Part shown: positions 29,579 to 41,615 of the stretch, one piece after another | Layout: each line of letters opens with the position of its first letter | How positions within the stretch are numbered: the first letter of the stretch is position 1 | NCBI GenBank assembly: GCA_963854835.1 | Contig: OY978525.1 | Span: forward strand, 19,190,309 to 19,254,308 | Origin: Megamerina dolium | Lineage: Eukaryota > Arthropoda > Insecta > Diptera > Megamerinidae | Reading direction: 5' to 3' | Length of the DNA stretch: 64,000 bases | The notes under the pieces: generated by a model | Told to the model about the DNA's origin: nothing | Database searches by the model: none | What the model saw: the letters and a program-made list of their open reading frames with translations, nothing else | Program-made: the position numbers and the translations under genes

Positions 29579-29941
29579 GTGCCGTAGCTCAGTGGTTAGT
29601 GTGTTCGCCTTCTGATCTGTAGGTCGTGGTTCAATCCCCGGCTGATGCATAACAAATTTAATATCGATAAGATTTTTCTTTCGACTGGTACCCACCTGTC
29701 GGCAAGCATTGGCAATTCTTCCGACAGTAACAACTTGCCATGAAAAAGCTTATAAAAGAACTGTGTGACAAAGCTCAGAAAAAGTGATGTCACAAGTGTT
29801 CTGCCGTTCGGAACCGGTTAAAATAAGTAGGTCCCTTCTAATACTGTCCAAATTTAAGACGCACAACAGTAATGGAAGAGAAGCTCGGCCAATGAGCCCT
29901 TTGGGGCTTTAAGTGCCACATATTTATTTATTTATTTATTC
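29579..29941 (+). mobile_element. tRNA-derived SINE, full-length reference copy
   Basis: Head: GGTGCCGTAGCTCAGTGGTT, with RNA polymerase III A box TAGCTCAGTGG (29585-29595) and B box GGTTCAATCCC (29628-29638), 32 nt apart. Body: CACCTGTCGGCAAGC, CAATTCTTCCGACAGTAACA, CTTGCCATGAAAAAGCTT, CTGTGTGACAAAGCTCAGAA, AAAGTGATGTCACAAGTG, TTCTGCCGTTCGGAACCGG, TAGGTCCCTTCTAATACTGT, GACGCACAACAGTAATGGAA, AAGCTCGGCCAATGAGCCC, GTGCCACATATTTATT. Tail: (ATTT)n. A short TSD was not identified with confidence. It has no coding capacity and would need a partner LINE. Other copies or fragments: 10.2, 18.0, 21.8, 26.1, 44.2, 44.8, 56.8 and possibly 58.6 kb. Confidence 0.93.
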
Positions 29942-31927
29942 ATAAAAATATACCAAATAGGGCTTCCTTAGATGAAAGATTAAGTAAGCTATGACAGTTT
30001 ATATTTTAGAAAAATGTTTGTGACATTGTATGGGACGAGTCTTGCGCATTTATTTGCAATTTCATTTTTCACTGATCTAAAAATTTAAAAATTTAAAAAT
30101 TAAAAATTTTTAAAATGGTCGTCACTTTGTAAGGGAGGTTTGAAAGGTTTGCCGATTTTCTGGAATATCATTACCCATAAGAGTGTCAATCTATGTATGT
30201 AATAGGGCAGTCCAAAGTGGAACATGAAATAATTTATGGTGGTTTAAAGTATTGAAATATTTCGCCACTTTCTATGGAAGCTACAAGAAATAGCAGACAT
30301 GGCCCACCCATTTCTCACTAGGTTATTACTAACTTTAATATTAATCAGACTATTGCATATTGTTGTTCTAGATGGAGTATTAAGTAAGTAGCTACTCATA
30401 AATTCATAAAAAGCAAAGACTTTTCAAAAAGCCCATAATTTAGTTAACCAAATTTACTCTGTTAAAACACTTTTTTTTTGTCTTTTCTTTTGACAATAAA
30501 TTGACAAGATTTGTTCATAGTAGATATGTACATAATATGTATGTCTTAAGCCTTCTTCAATGAAACATGTCAAAATGTAGTGGGTAGGTATTTAAATTAA
30601 ATATATCCAATCATATCAACTTATAGATATATATTCCATTATGTGTATGTTGGTAAGAGTATAATATAAATGATGTATAAATGTACATAACTACATACAT
30701 AAATAAAATACCGCATAAATGTGTTTGTCATACAAGATTTCATACTATTCCGTAACAATAGTAATAACAACAATGGAACAACACACATTGCTTGTAATAC
30801 GCATGTGTGTAGCAATCTAGCACAATAAAGCGTTGTTTACATTTACATGGAGACTGCACCGTTAAGCTCCCTCCACACAAACACACTCCAACGGGTAGCT
30901 CATTCATTCATAGCTACGTACGCGTAAAAAAAGGTCTTGTCTAAGTCCGACTTTTTGTTTGGGTGGTGATTTAAGTCTTAACATGTGTGTGGTCATGTAG
31001 ACATGTTACATTAGTAATAAGAATCGTAAAAAATTGGCTGTCCTTTTCATCTATCCTCTTTGTCTATCTTTCACTTAATACTATGTATATTATCTGTATT
31101 AAGGCCTTGTGTGGCAGCTTCTTGGTACGAAACACCTTTTTAGGCGGTTATGTGCATTTATGATATACCAATAGACTATCATATATCCATACTTACCAAA
31201 AAACTACAATTATTGCTATTACTCCTGCAACACTAAACAAAAAAATACAACAAAAATAGGCCCAACTTGGAATTTTTAATATTCGCTGTCAAGTGAGGGT
31301 ATTTATAATTTTACTATTACTATATATGTACAACCTAGTATGGTTGTATTATATTGTGTTACAATATGCCTTATGATTAGTGAATCAATCTAGCCCCAAA
31401 TGAATTCAAAAAACCAAAATTACAAATATAAGTAGTAAATAATATATTCTAAATAAAAAGCAACAATTCTGAGGACATGCTTAAATGTTCATATTTTCAT
31501 TTAATTCTTTAAAAATACGATTTAAGTAGAAATCTTTAATGCAAACCATATTTCAAGTGTTTGAAATGATACGAAAAAAGATCTCATCTTTCAACATATA
31601 CGTATATAGGGAAAAATTGCACTTCAAAGAGTTAGATAGATAGAGAGACCGTATGTAGATATTTTTGTAGTAATGGCGATGAAAGATGTAAAAATGTCTG
31701 CTGATGAGTTGACGAATAGAATTGATTTAGCTAGACAGTTTGGATTCTCTTCTTTTTTTTCAATTCAATTCACATGTACTTTAAATTGTTCATATTTTTA
31801 CTTGTAGACAGACAGACTTCTGTATTAGTGATGGAGAAATTGTTTACTTAACTACCTTTTCGATTTGGAGATCTAAATATTTTGGGAGAAACAAAACAAA
31901 CAAAAAATACATCGTTTGAGGGAGTTT
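29942..31927. other. AT-rich non-coding stretch
   Basis: No gene. A small AAATTTAAAAATT-type palindromic patch lies near 30078-30112. Confidence 0.5.
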
Positions 31928-32053
31928 TACCTTGTTTGTATAAAAAAGTAAGAATTTTCCCACCATATCTTAACGAGTAACCGATAGTTCTACCTTGTTT
32001 CTATAAGAAAGTAAAAATTTTTCCAGTTTTCTTTAACAAATAACCAATAACAC
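31928..32053. repeat. Two-copy 63-bp tandem repeat
   Basis: Units 31928-31990 and 31991-32053 both start TACCTTGTTT and continue ATAA.AAAGTAA.AATTTT, CTTAAC.A.TAACC.ATA; moderately diverged, so not recent. Confidence 0.8.
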
Positions 32054-32145
32054 TAAGGATATATGAATGTTCACACATGAAACTATATTTTGATTGTGTA
32101 AAATGGACTATGTAACTGCTATGTTATGAAGAAATAATTTCTATA

Positions 32146-33060
32146 CCCGGGTGTCCAAACATGTGGTAATATTTGATGGCCAGAATTGTGAAATGTTAAC
32201 AAGTTTTAACAACTGCTGCTACTCCGATGAAATAGTAAAGATTCTCTACCAAAACGGTGAACACAAAATATCGCGAACACAATTTTCTTGGACAAGTTAT
32301 AGATGCAAAGACTTCAACTCGAGCTCGTCGGCTAGGTCAACTGAAAATATCAGAGTTGTAGCTGAGAGTGTGGCTGAAAATCCAGGTTTCTCCATTTCGA
32401 GACGATCATAGGTATTTGGCCCATCCAGAGCTACTTTGTACCATATTTTGCATAAAGATATTGACTTGCCTGCTTATAAGGTGCAGTTAGTACAAGAATT
32501 GAAACCTTTAAACCATGAAAAATACCATCCATTCGCTGACTGGGTGCTGGAAATGCATGAAGAAAATTATGATTTCTCAAATAAAATTATTCTGAGTGAT
32601 GAGACTCATTTTCACCTGGAAATGGTCGATCAACCTCTCCTCAATTGGTGCGGTTTTTGAAGTGGCGTTGTCATTGGGCGATATTTTGAGACCTTTTTAG
32701 TGAAAGGAGTGCATTACCGAACAATGTTGACTAACTTGTTTTGGCTTGAAATTGATGTTATGGACGTGGACGACGATTCTTTTCAGCAGGACATAGTCAC
32801 ATCCATATAGCTGGTGAAGCAATGGCTCTATTGCGTGACTTTGAGTGGCTGCCGATATCGTGCGATTTATCACCATTAGACTTTTTCTTTGGGGATACAT
32901 TAAAGATAAAGTCTAAAAGATAACACTCAAAGAAAATATTGGATCCGCATTTATGCGAACATGTGATGAAATATTTCATCAAAAGAATAGCCATAGACTA
33001 TGTGTTCCATTACTAACCTCAGAATTTGTGCTTTAAAATTAAAGATTATCAGCTCTTTTC
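32146..33060 (+). mobile_element. DD41D/Tc3-like transposase relic
   Basis: From 32222 the plus strand reads YSDEIVKILYQNGEHKISRT (HTH), then SRATLYHILHKDIDLPAYKV, QLVQELKPLNHEKYHPFADW, and KIILSDETHFHLEM (first catalytic Asp) before frameshifts. Later fragments include SFQQDIVTS near 32778 and LSPLDFFFG-like remains near 32870 in another frame. It is related to the 27.5-kb element but the start CCCGGGTGTCCAAAC (32146, after TA) differs from CAGGGTGATTT and no matching right end was found, so the limits are approximate. Confidence 0.65.
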
Positions 33061-33921
33061 ATAAGAATATTGTTTTTTTTTTTTTAATTTAAAATGACAC
33101 CTCTCGTTGAAAGACGCTGTAGTTAGAAGCACTGAATTCAGGAGCTTTTCTTATGGCATGCGATTTTTAAAGAGAAGCTCAATTTTACCATCATAGGATT
33201 AGTAAGATTAGATAATAGTGCTTGAAATATTTAAATTATAATAGACACAATAATATTTCTATCTATGATTTTCCTATACTTTTCTCATCCTAACAAGTAC
33301 CATCCTTACTCAAAAGTAACCACAATTTTCGATAGCACTAAAAATCCTCTTAAAATCACCAATTTGTCTAGGCAATGTGATATTATTTATAATTTTTTTT
33401 TTTTTTTTTCATAGAAAACTATTATCTTAGCACTTGAGTAATTTACCAAAATATGTGAAAAACAAAAAAGATCACTCTCCACATGCCCTACTTATACGGA
33501 AACAATTATAAACCCCTTTGACAAGTTATCATAACAATTTTGTATAATTTCGGCGCAATTCCATTTAACTTCAGAATATATTTATGTATATATTTTTTTA
33601 GATATTAATAATTTAATTTTTTTAAATATAATTTTTTTTTCATTACTAATGCCTCTACTCTAGTGCTTCTTCTTGTTTGGTTTCATATTTTCTCAAAATT
33701 CATCAACATCATCATCACCAAGAAGTAGAGAGAAGCTTCACTCAGTCACTCATACACACACACACACACAAGTGGTATTTGTCAGCAACATTTCAAAAAT
33801 AGTAAAGTAGAAAAAAAGCAGCAACACTGACAAGACAGCGACAACATCAATGATAGTACGTACGTATGTACTTATACTCGTAATATACTCATATGTATTT
33901 ATTTTAGTTGGTCATACCATG
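33061..33921. other. AT-rich non-coding stretch
   Basis: Long T tracts (33393-33410), a CA repeat near 33753-33770; no gene seen. Confidence 0.5.
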
Positions 33922-34040
33922 CCGCTCTTTTATATGGCTCATAAATGGGAACTTCTATATAATTTTTGTATTTTCTTTTTTCCGCTCTTTTATATCTCAT
34001 AAATGGGAATTTCTATATAATTTTTGTATTTTCTTTTTTC
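33922..34040. repeat. Two-copy ~59-bp tandem repeat
   Basis: CCGCTCTTTTATAT..CTCATA and AATGGGAA.TTCTATATAA, TTTTTGTATTTTCTTTTT occur at 33922-33980 and 33982-34040 with very few differences, so the duplication is recent. Confidence 0.9.
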
Positions 34041-34804
34041 CTGTTAACTCATTATTAGACACTCACTTAATCATGTTAGCCAGTTGTTGTTGTTGTTTTT
34101 GTTGCGATTGTTGGTTATTTGTGTGGTTTGTTGACTTGGTTTGGTAATGTCAGTTAAACTGACAACAAATTTCGTTTTGTAATAAATTGCGTTGGCCGTC
34201 GTACATGTGTAAATACTCGTACAGGTACATATGTATATGTATCCAAGTATAAGTAAATACAAGTACACTTCCATATATATGTACATTTATTTGTAGCATA
34301 ACCAGTTGTTGTTGTTGTTGTGGTTGAAAGATGTTAGAATATGTTTTTTTTACAATATATAATTTATTATTGTTGTTGTTGGTGTAGTAATTTTTTATTT
34401 TTCTTTTAAATTTCTTAAGTACTCACACATTTGATATTTCAAATTTTCGCTACACACATATACACACACGCACTAGTTGCATTTGAACAATAGGAAATTG
34501 AGGCGACAATGTAAATGTCAAAACGACTAATTCTAATTATATTCGGTGTTCATATGTAAATTTTATGTTCATGTTGACCAAGTGATGAAATATTTTAACG
34601 AAATTTGGCATGAACAACCAAGGTAGGTAGGACCAAGGGTGTAAATTCTATGGAAATTGAAATTATCGATATACAGTCGCGCCTATCCAGAGCAATCAAA
34701 GAAACTAATCCCGAGTCCAATACAATTTACTGAATATGTCTTATGCAATAATTCAACAATATTTGACTCATTGATTAACGGTGCGTAATAGTCTTGCGGA
34801 TATA
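34041..34804. other. AT-rich non-coding stretch
   Basis: Holds TTG runs (34085-34096, 34305-34320, 34370-34382) and short GTA/TAC-rich patches; no gene. Confidence 0.5.
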
Positions 34805-35256
34805 TTATTATGAATGATCACTCTTGCTAACAGCTGCTATTTTGGACTAATTAAACCATTGAAAAGTCGAGTCCTCTCTCGTGTAACAGAAACCATACTC
34901 AACAAGTCCTCAACATGCCTTACCGAAAAATATTGTGCAGAAGCTTGAACAATATTCACCTCAGATGAGTGAATGCTTGGTATTTTCGAAAGAAAAGACC
35001 TACGCTAGATCTTTGGACCTATTTACGATGGTGGCGAATATCGAATAAGGTACAACGATGAGCTGTATGAGTTGTATGCCGACACCGATATAGTAAAGTG
35101 CATTAAAATCCATCGACTGCGCTGGCTAAGTCACGTCCACCAAACGAAAGAACACGATCCAGCTAAGAAGGTGTTATATTCTGAACCAGTTGGAGAATGA
35201 CACAGCCTAAATCGATTTTCGGTTGTAATGGCCCCAAAAGTATGATAAGTAAGTAT
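34805..35256 (+). mobile_element. RTE-like LINE 3' fragment with internal deletion
   Basis: The plus strand encodes remains of the RTE-like C-terminus: MITLANSCYFGL-like at 34810, FGPIYDGGEYRIRYNDELYE, LYADTDIVKCIKIHRLRWL, and DPAKKVLYSEPVGE. It then jumps to the 3' UTR (CCTAAATCGATTTTCGGTTG, TAATGGCC) and ends in AAGTAAGTA. About 150 bp between SEPVG and the UTR, present in the 464-3404 copy (RGRPNLWWKDQVLENL...), are deleted. Stops and frameshifts are frequent. Confidence 0.85.
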
Positions 35257-35506
35257 AATGTATTAACATTTTAGTATTCATTTTTTTTCCTATCGGGCCG
35301 TACGAATATTAATACTGAACGAATAAATATAAAAATTTTTGATACATAAAATTAATCACGGACTTGTGATGCTGCATAAGCACACCATGTGTACATGCAG
35401 CTGATTGTCATCTTCAAAACTGTTGCATTTCTCACTTGTTGCTTGTTAACAAAAGTACGTACTTACGAATACCTTAACATATATCGTAGCTGCACATGTT
35501 TAAGTA

Positions 35507-36018
35507 CTAGGTCATCCGAGAAGTATGAGATTCAGCCAAAGTAACCAAAGATGGGAAAAACCGATTATCGAAGCTTTGTTCAACATAATATTCTTCGAAA
35601 GGAAACTCTAAAAGAAGCAAAGGTTACGCTTTAAATATGCTAGTTGGCATCAGCCTTTTCATATACAGTATGTTCGTTAAAACTTGGATGGCTGAATTTC
35701 AATTGGGATCATGAGAACAATCGAAGACAAATTGAAGCAAGTCCCACTGAATTCATAAAAAAAAAAATGCACAAAAAGTAAGCAAAACAAATAAGAATTT
35801 TTGGAGTGTAATTCTTCAATATTTCGATTCAATATTCAATTTTGTAGCAATATGGGTGTCGCATATGCATACAAAACTGTGTAATTGCGTATATCTACAA
35901 AGAAATACCTTACTTTCGACGTCGAGAGCTGGATGAGGCCTATGTTGAATAAAAACATAATCATATATGAAAAAATTATTCTTTTTTCGTTAGATTGTAA
36001 ACTTTTCGGACGACCTAG
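35507..36018. mobile_element. 512-bp mariner deletion derivative (MITE-like) with both ends
   Basis: The left end CTAGGTCATCCGAGAAGT (35507) and the right end ACTTTTCGGACGACCTAG (36018) are inverted copies and each is flanked by TA. The left part still encodes a start like that of mariner transposases (KTDYRSFVQHNILRKETLKE) and then decays; no catalytic motif is left. It is therefore a non-autonomous derivative of a mariner whose full copy is not in this window. Confidence 0.85.
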
Positions 36019-37602
36019 TATTTTTTTTTTGCTTGTTGAAACTCTTGTGGGCTAGAGTAGCACATACAATTATACATGTATATTAGTTCGTCTTCACATA
36101 TGAATCATATTTTGGTTCGAATTTAAATTAAAACATATAAATTTATGGTACCTTGTGAATCGCATAATTATTTTTCATAAGATTTAATTCTTCTACAATT
36201 CTTTACATCATCACAATATTATATAACAATGTCTGTGCACAAGCAAATGTTTAACTTTATGACTTTATTTAACATTTTCGCTTTGCAAAAGTTAACAGCC
36301 TTTTTACCAGAATAAATACAAAAAGTGGAGGGAAATAAAGTTTGCGAAATAAAAATGAAAGAATCACTCAAATAACTCACTTTAATGTTCACATTTGTTG
36401 CTGTCGCTCTTTTGCGCACTTTTAGCATTTAACCAACCATTTGATCAATTTGAAATTCTACAAAAATTCCTTCATCGTTATCATGCTGGTTGTTGTTGCT
36501 GTTGTTTCGTTGTTCGTTGTCATTTAAATAACAATAAAATTTGATGACAACTTTTGCTGCAAATAAATGAATATGTACGAGTATACAATTTTTTTTTTGC
36601 TGCACTTTTTCTTTCTTTTGTAAATTGTTCTTATGTGTTTGTTGTTATTTGCTTTTAATGCACTTTTGCTTTGAAATAATAAAATACAAATGTTATGGTT
36701 ATTTGTAATAGCAGCATTTTGCACGTACTAAAGCAATTGATGATCGATGATGGAGTCATTGAACGTTTTAGTGCAAAAAAATACCTACAAACATACAACA
36801 ATTTGACGTACGTATGCACATTTAAGTGCACTTTCATTTTTTTTTTTTTTTTTGTTTTCTCTGTTTCTTGTGCAACTTCTCTCTTTCAGTTGTGGTAATA
36901 AATTTGTTGAGAGTGTGTAAAAACAAAGTTTTCATTATTTCTATTATAGTTCTTTTATATTCATATTTAATAGTACACACTTAAAATTACAAAGCGTATA
37001 TTCCATATTTTAGTCAGCCGTGACAGTGAGAAGTTTTTAAAATACTTGTATAAAGCAATGCGAAATGTAGTTCTGTCATAATACAACACAAAATGCTTCG
37101 AAAATGTCAACAACCAAAGTAAGCTGAGTCTCTAGGTGATGACTAAGGCTATTAGAATATCAAAACCAGGGATAATTATTATTTATTACATTGATTTGTC
37201 ATTGTCGCCAAAATTCAATAAAAATATTTTATTCCTTGAATGGAAAATTGTTCCCTTAAGTTTTAACGTTTTCTTTTACATTTCATAATCATATGAATGT
37301 AAAAATTTCGAAAACTGTTGAGAATTCATTCATATTGCTGTCAATAATATATATCACAAATCAAAACAGACACTAAGTGATGCAAGAGAAGTGTTGTATT
37401 TAGAGTTGTGAGCGAAATAGAAAAACCACTGACTTATCTAACTGCCCTCATATTCCGAGAACCTCGGTCAGCACCATTATTTTCAGCGTACTCGAATTAC
37501 TTTTCCTCATCAGATGTCGGGGCTCGCAAATAATTTTTATTCAATTATTACTTACATGAGTTTATATAAATTTTATATACTATGTTTTTTTTAGATGAAG
37601 TA
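36019..37602. other. AT-rich non-coding stretch
   Basis: No gene. Contains short TTG runs (36488-36505) and a T18 tract (36838-36855). Confidence 0.5.
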
Positions 37603-38823
37603 CGAGGGCGGTCCCAGAACTACTCGACCTAACAAAGAAAACACAAAAAATGTGAGGAAATTTTTTCTTTATTTCTCAATATAATCTCCTTTTAGCTCTG
37701 TACACTTTTACCATCTACCGCAGATTCCACCTCTTGATTGTTTGCAAATCTTCTACCACCAAGCCATTTTTTCAAATTTTGGAAATAGAAATAATCCGAA
37801 GGAGCTAAATCTGACGAATAAGGTGCGTGCTGAATCAATTCGAGCTTTAACTCATTGATTTTGGCCATCGCCATAGCAGATGTGTGAAGTGGTGCATTAT
37901 CTTGATGAAACAACCCTTTCCTTTTCGCCAAATGCAGCCTTTTTTCTTTAATTTCATCACTTAAACGCTGCAAGAAATTAGCATAATACTCGCCGTTGAT
38001 TGTTTTACCTTTTCGAATATTATCAATAAAAATTATCCCACGTGCATCTTAAAAAACAGACACCACAACCTTGCCTGCAGGTGGAACTGTCTTTGGACAC
38101 GATTCTCACCTTTCAGTCCACTATTTCGACTGCTTCTTTGTCTCAGGTGTGAAGTGGTGGATCCATGTCTCACCCATGGTTACGAATCAATGCAAAAACT
38201 CGGCTTTATTACTGTGAAACATCGCCAAACACTCTAGAGAAACATCTCCACGACATATTTTTTGTTCTATTGTGAGCAAATGCGGCACCCATCTTGACAC
38301 AGCTTTATCATCTCCAAATTTTCGGTCAATATACGATGTACAGCACATTTTAAATGCCTGTAATTTCACCTATCTCACGCACCTTCAGCCGGCGGTCATC
38401 CAATACAATTTTGTGGGTTTTCTTAACCGTTTCTGGCGTGGCCACTTTAATTGTTTGACCAGTACTGTGTTCATCTTGGCAGCTCGTATGACCTCGTTTA
38501 AACTCTGCGACCCAATATTTTATGGTCGTAAACGAAGGAGCAGACTCCCCCAAAGTAGAATCTAGTTCGGCTTTAATATTCATTGGACGGAGATCTTTCA
38601 AATGAAAGTATTGAATTATATAATGGTGACCAATATTTCCATGTTTACAAATTCACTGAGGTCGTTAACTTTTGATGGCTCCAAAAAAAAAGGACTAAAC
38701 AACGTGGCGCCTTGAAACTTAAAACATATGTTTTATTAGGTTGCCACTTTTCACCAAAGTAATTTTTTTCAAACTACTGCCGCCATCTATATGACAGGTC
38801 GATTAGCTCTAGGAACGCCCTCG
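37603..38823 (-). mobile_element. mariner transposon with both ends, transposase broken
   Basis: The left end CGAGGGCGGTCCCAGAACTA (37603) and the right end (reverse complement of TAGCTCTAGGAACGCCCTCG, ending 38823) are inverted copies flanked by TA. The 1221-bp length is typical of mariner. The minus strand carries DLRPMNIKAELDSTLGESAP and FTTIKYWVAEFKRG (HTH, 38600-38500), KIVLDDRRLKVREIGEITGI, SLECLAMFHSNKAEF, GIIFIDNIRKGKTINGEYYA, then LFHQDNAPLHTSAMAM and HAPYSSDLAPSDYFYFQNLK. The last two Asp are 35 residues apart (DD34D). Stops and frameshifts break it into at least four frames. Confidence 0.9.
37692..38640 (-). pseudogene. mariner transposase, DD34D, broken
   Basis: Coding remains of the 37603-38823 element. 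The catalytic Asp of HQDNAP and of APSDYF are both kept. An in-frame TAA replaces a codon just before DARGIIFID near 38048. The N-terminal frame is shifted around 38605-38630 (HHYIIQYFHL in one frame, DLRPMNIKAE in the next). The C-terminus after ANNQEVESAVDG is lost. Confidence 0.85.
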
Positions 38824-38825
38824 TA

Positions 38826-40439
38826 GGAAGCGGGGAACAACATTGGAAACACTTCGTGATAAAGAGAATGCCAAAGAGAAAACATTTTTAGCATCGGATG
38901 CAGTAAAAAGACCAACTCCAGGTAGAGAATCAAACGCTTGTGTACAATCATGCCAAGAATTTGGTCCAAGTTTGACTTACAATATCGAAAAAATTTACTA
39001 GTTTTCAACAGACACATTGTGAGCACTAAGAGACAGATATGTTGTCTTATTGGCAGGCATGTCATTAGGCTTATTGTCCCCTAATTACCACCGCAGTGGT
39101 GACGACGAACGTCACCACGAGGAACGTCAGACGATGCAGATGGACATCTATTTCAAGAATGACCTTACCGAACCGGCCCCATGTCAACTAGGTTTCGCCC
39201 TTGATTCTGTAACACAGAGTAGATGACAAAGAATAATTGACTTAGTGTCACAATCTCTGAAAAACTTAAGGCTATCTAATATATAAAAAAATTTTCAAAT
39301 TGAATATGCAAAACCTTTAACGCAAATAATGAATTGATGTTAAGCACTAAAGGATAATTTTGTCTATTTGAATTATTATACAATAACATATTTATAATTA
39401 ATTATTTTCAGAGCTATTTTTGTAGGCATTTGTTGCTGAAAATTTCGTTCATTAATATTAAAATCACCAAAACACTGCAAATGCAGCAGTTGAAACTCTA
39501 TTTGATCGTTTGATTAAAATTTGGAAAAACGAAAGTTAATACTTTCATTTTCGAAAACATGATATAAAAAAAAAAGATAATAAATGAATTAAAACTGAAA
39601 AAAGCAATGAAATACATTTAAAAATATTTCCTATTTTAGTTTGTAATTAAAGTAAACACAAATAAATTCCAACAATAAAAAACGTGATTGATGTGCTATT
39701 GACACTTATAATTAAATTTTGTATTTTCTGTTTAATCAAAATAATTGCAAACGGGAGAGCAAAGAACAGAATAAAAAAAATATGAAAATAAAAGTAAAAA
39801 TATAAAAATATTAAAAAATAAATAATTAAAGAAAGGCAAACACAATCTTTTGTATCGTATATTGTATAGTGAGTGAAGTATATTTATTTTGTATCACAAT
39901 TACATATATGTATTATATATGTATGTATGCAAATCAATACATATTTTCGCTATTTATGTATAACATAGATTTCAGTAAAAAAATTAACAATTTCCAATTA
40001 TAGATCAATAAACAGTTGATAAACTATATCATGTTTATTTTTAATACAATACTTACACATGCTGGTTTTGATCCAATTTGCTTTCATTTAGGGGATTCAC
40101 CATTTACACAAGATACAATAGTTGAAAAATTGTTGTCTGGATGTTGTGTTTCGTGTTCGGTGTAATTGTTGCAACTTTTATAAATACTGTAAATTAAGCG
40201 AGTGTGTTCACATGAGTAAAAAAGTTGTTGCCATAAAAAAGGGAAGAAAGGAAAGAAAAGGGAAACGACTTGATGGAACTGTGTCTGTCACCGAAGTAAA
40301 GACGATAGCTCTTTGCGTCCACAGGTTGAGGTGGTTTGACAAGATATAAATGTTGGCTATGTCCGTTCTATTAAAACACAAATATCTTAATTCTAGGTCA
40401 TTCTTTTTATTTGTTATCCAACCTATGTCTAAATATTGT
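38826..40439. other. Unassigned stretch, then AT-rich DNA
   Basis: 38826-39240 has mixed composition (for example ACGACGAACGTCACCACGAG) and is probably a decayed element, but I cannot assign it. From 39240 on it is AT-rich with A runs and nothing recognisable. Confidence 0.4.
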
Positions 40440-40530
40440 ATATGAAATTTTGATTAACGGACTATCGAAACCGCCTTTACGCAATATGTAAGTAATCCAC
40501 AAATAGAAAATATGTGGGGTCAAGCATTTA
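40440..40530 (-). mobile_element. RTE-like LINE fragment (RT domain)
   Basis: The plus-strand text ACGGACTATCGAAACCGCCT and CCACAAATAGAAAATATGTGGGGTC matches, with changes, the stretch near 1505-1560 of the LINE at 417-3790 (ACCGGACTGTCGAAAGCGGC, AACAAATAGGTGGTGTG), which encodes FVDYKAAFDSPV. A short old relic. Confidence 0.6.
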
Positions 40531-41560
40531 TGAAGAGATAAATTCAATATATGCAAAACAACGAACGCATCTGTCTAATCAAGTCCATTAGTTCCTGTAT
40601 ATTTTGTCACATCTTGTTCGAGATGACTATACTTTTAACAGAACACAACGAATTTTGACCCATGAGTCGCTAAAATCGTTCACTCAACTCAATGGCTAGT
40701 GCTGCAACCAGAAAGTATTTAACAGAGATCCTCGCATGCCTATGTCTCTTAGAGAGTAGAGTAACATTGGAGTTCCTAAGGTGCGCAGATTTACTTTGGA
40801 TGATCTCCGACTAACTCCAAAATTATTTATAACACTGTAAACTAATATCGGATAATTCATAAATCTTTAACAGACCTCTCCTTGAGAGCTGACCTGCATC
40901 TAGTTCGGATACTATCAAATTTCAACGCAAATTTAAGATCTCTTCTTGTAGCAGAGGGTATATGACATTAAGGTTATACTCTTGCGGATGCAAATGGTGC
41001 TGGAACACACTAGTTTCCACTAAAGAAGCACCAAAGAAATTGCACACTGTATCAAAGGGTATATGTCATCAACATCTATAATATATGGCGCTCACAATGG
41101 CTGTGACTACAGTGACGTTCCTTATGGCTTCCTTGTACTCAGCCCCATCTATCTCCCAGGAGATAACGCTTGCTCTTTCGTACTTGCAACTAAATGGCGA
41201 TGCTCGCAAGAAAAGCACTGTGAAAAAAATGCGAAGTAATTATCTTCGGCTGCTCACAGACTGTTAGTTTGTTCCTTCAATGACGTTGCAAAAGGTCGTC
41301 TTATCCTAACCGCCATTGGATGAAACTATGAGGATGGAGACATCATAAATGTAAGGAAGATCCAGTCCAACGCGCAGCTGGAAGTTGTTACATAGAAATC
41401 ATATCTAAAATAATCGAATGATATGGTCTTAGTCTCGGAACTGTGGGTCTTAGATGATAACGAATATTAGCTTAGTACAGCAAACTTTAGCATTTACTAT
41501 GCCTTTAGCATTAGCACTTACTGACAAATAGACAACAACATTTCAAATTTCTGTTTTCAG
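40531..41560. other. Unassigned mixed-composition stretch
   Basis: Not as AT-rich as its surroundings but with no open frame carrying a motif I can name (longest 41085-41267). Flanked by two pieces of the RTE-like LINE, so it may be a very decayed insertion. Confidence 0.35.
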
Positions 41561-41615
41561 CGGTTTTTTCAGAAGAGGCTCCGGGTTTAAATCGCAACTC
41601 AAAGGCTGTTGTCAC
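41561..41615 (-). mobile_element. RTE-like LINE fragment (linker region)
   Basis: AGAAGAGGCTCCGGGTTTAA followed by ATCGCAACTCA resembles 2130-2170 of the LINE (AGAAGAGGCTCCGGGATTTA, AACCTCCACTTA). About 50 bp; same strand as the fragment at 40440. Confidence 0.55.

Noticed and set aside
29579..29650. tRNA gene
   Set aside because: The tRNA-like head is followed by the same body in several other places, and an anticodon stem does not fold cleanly by eye; it is a SINE head.
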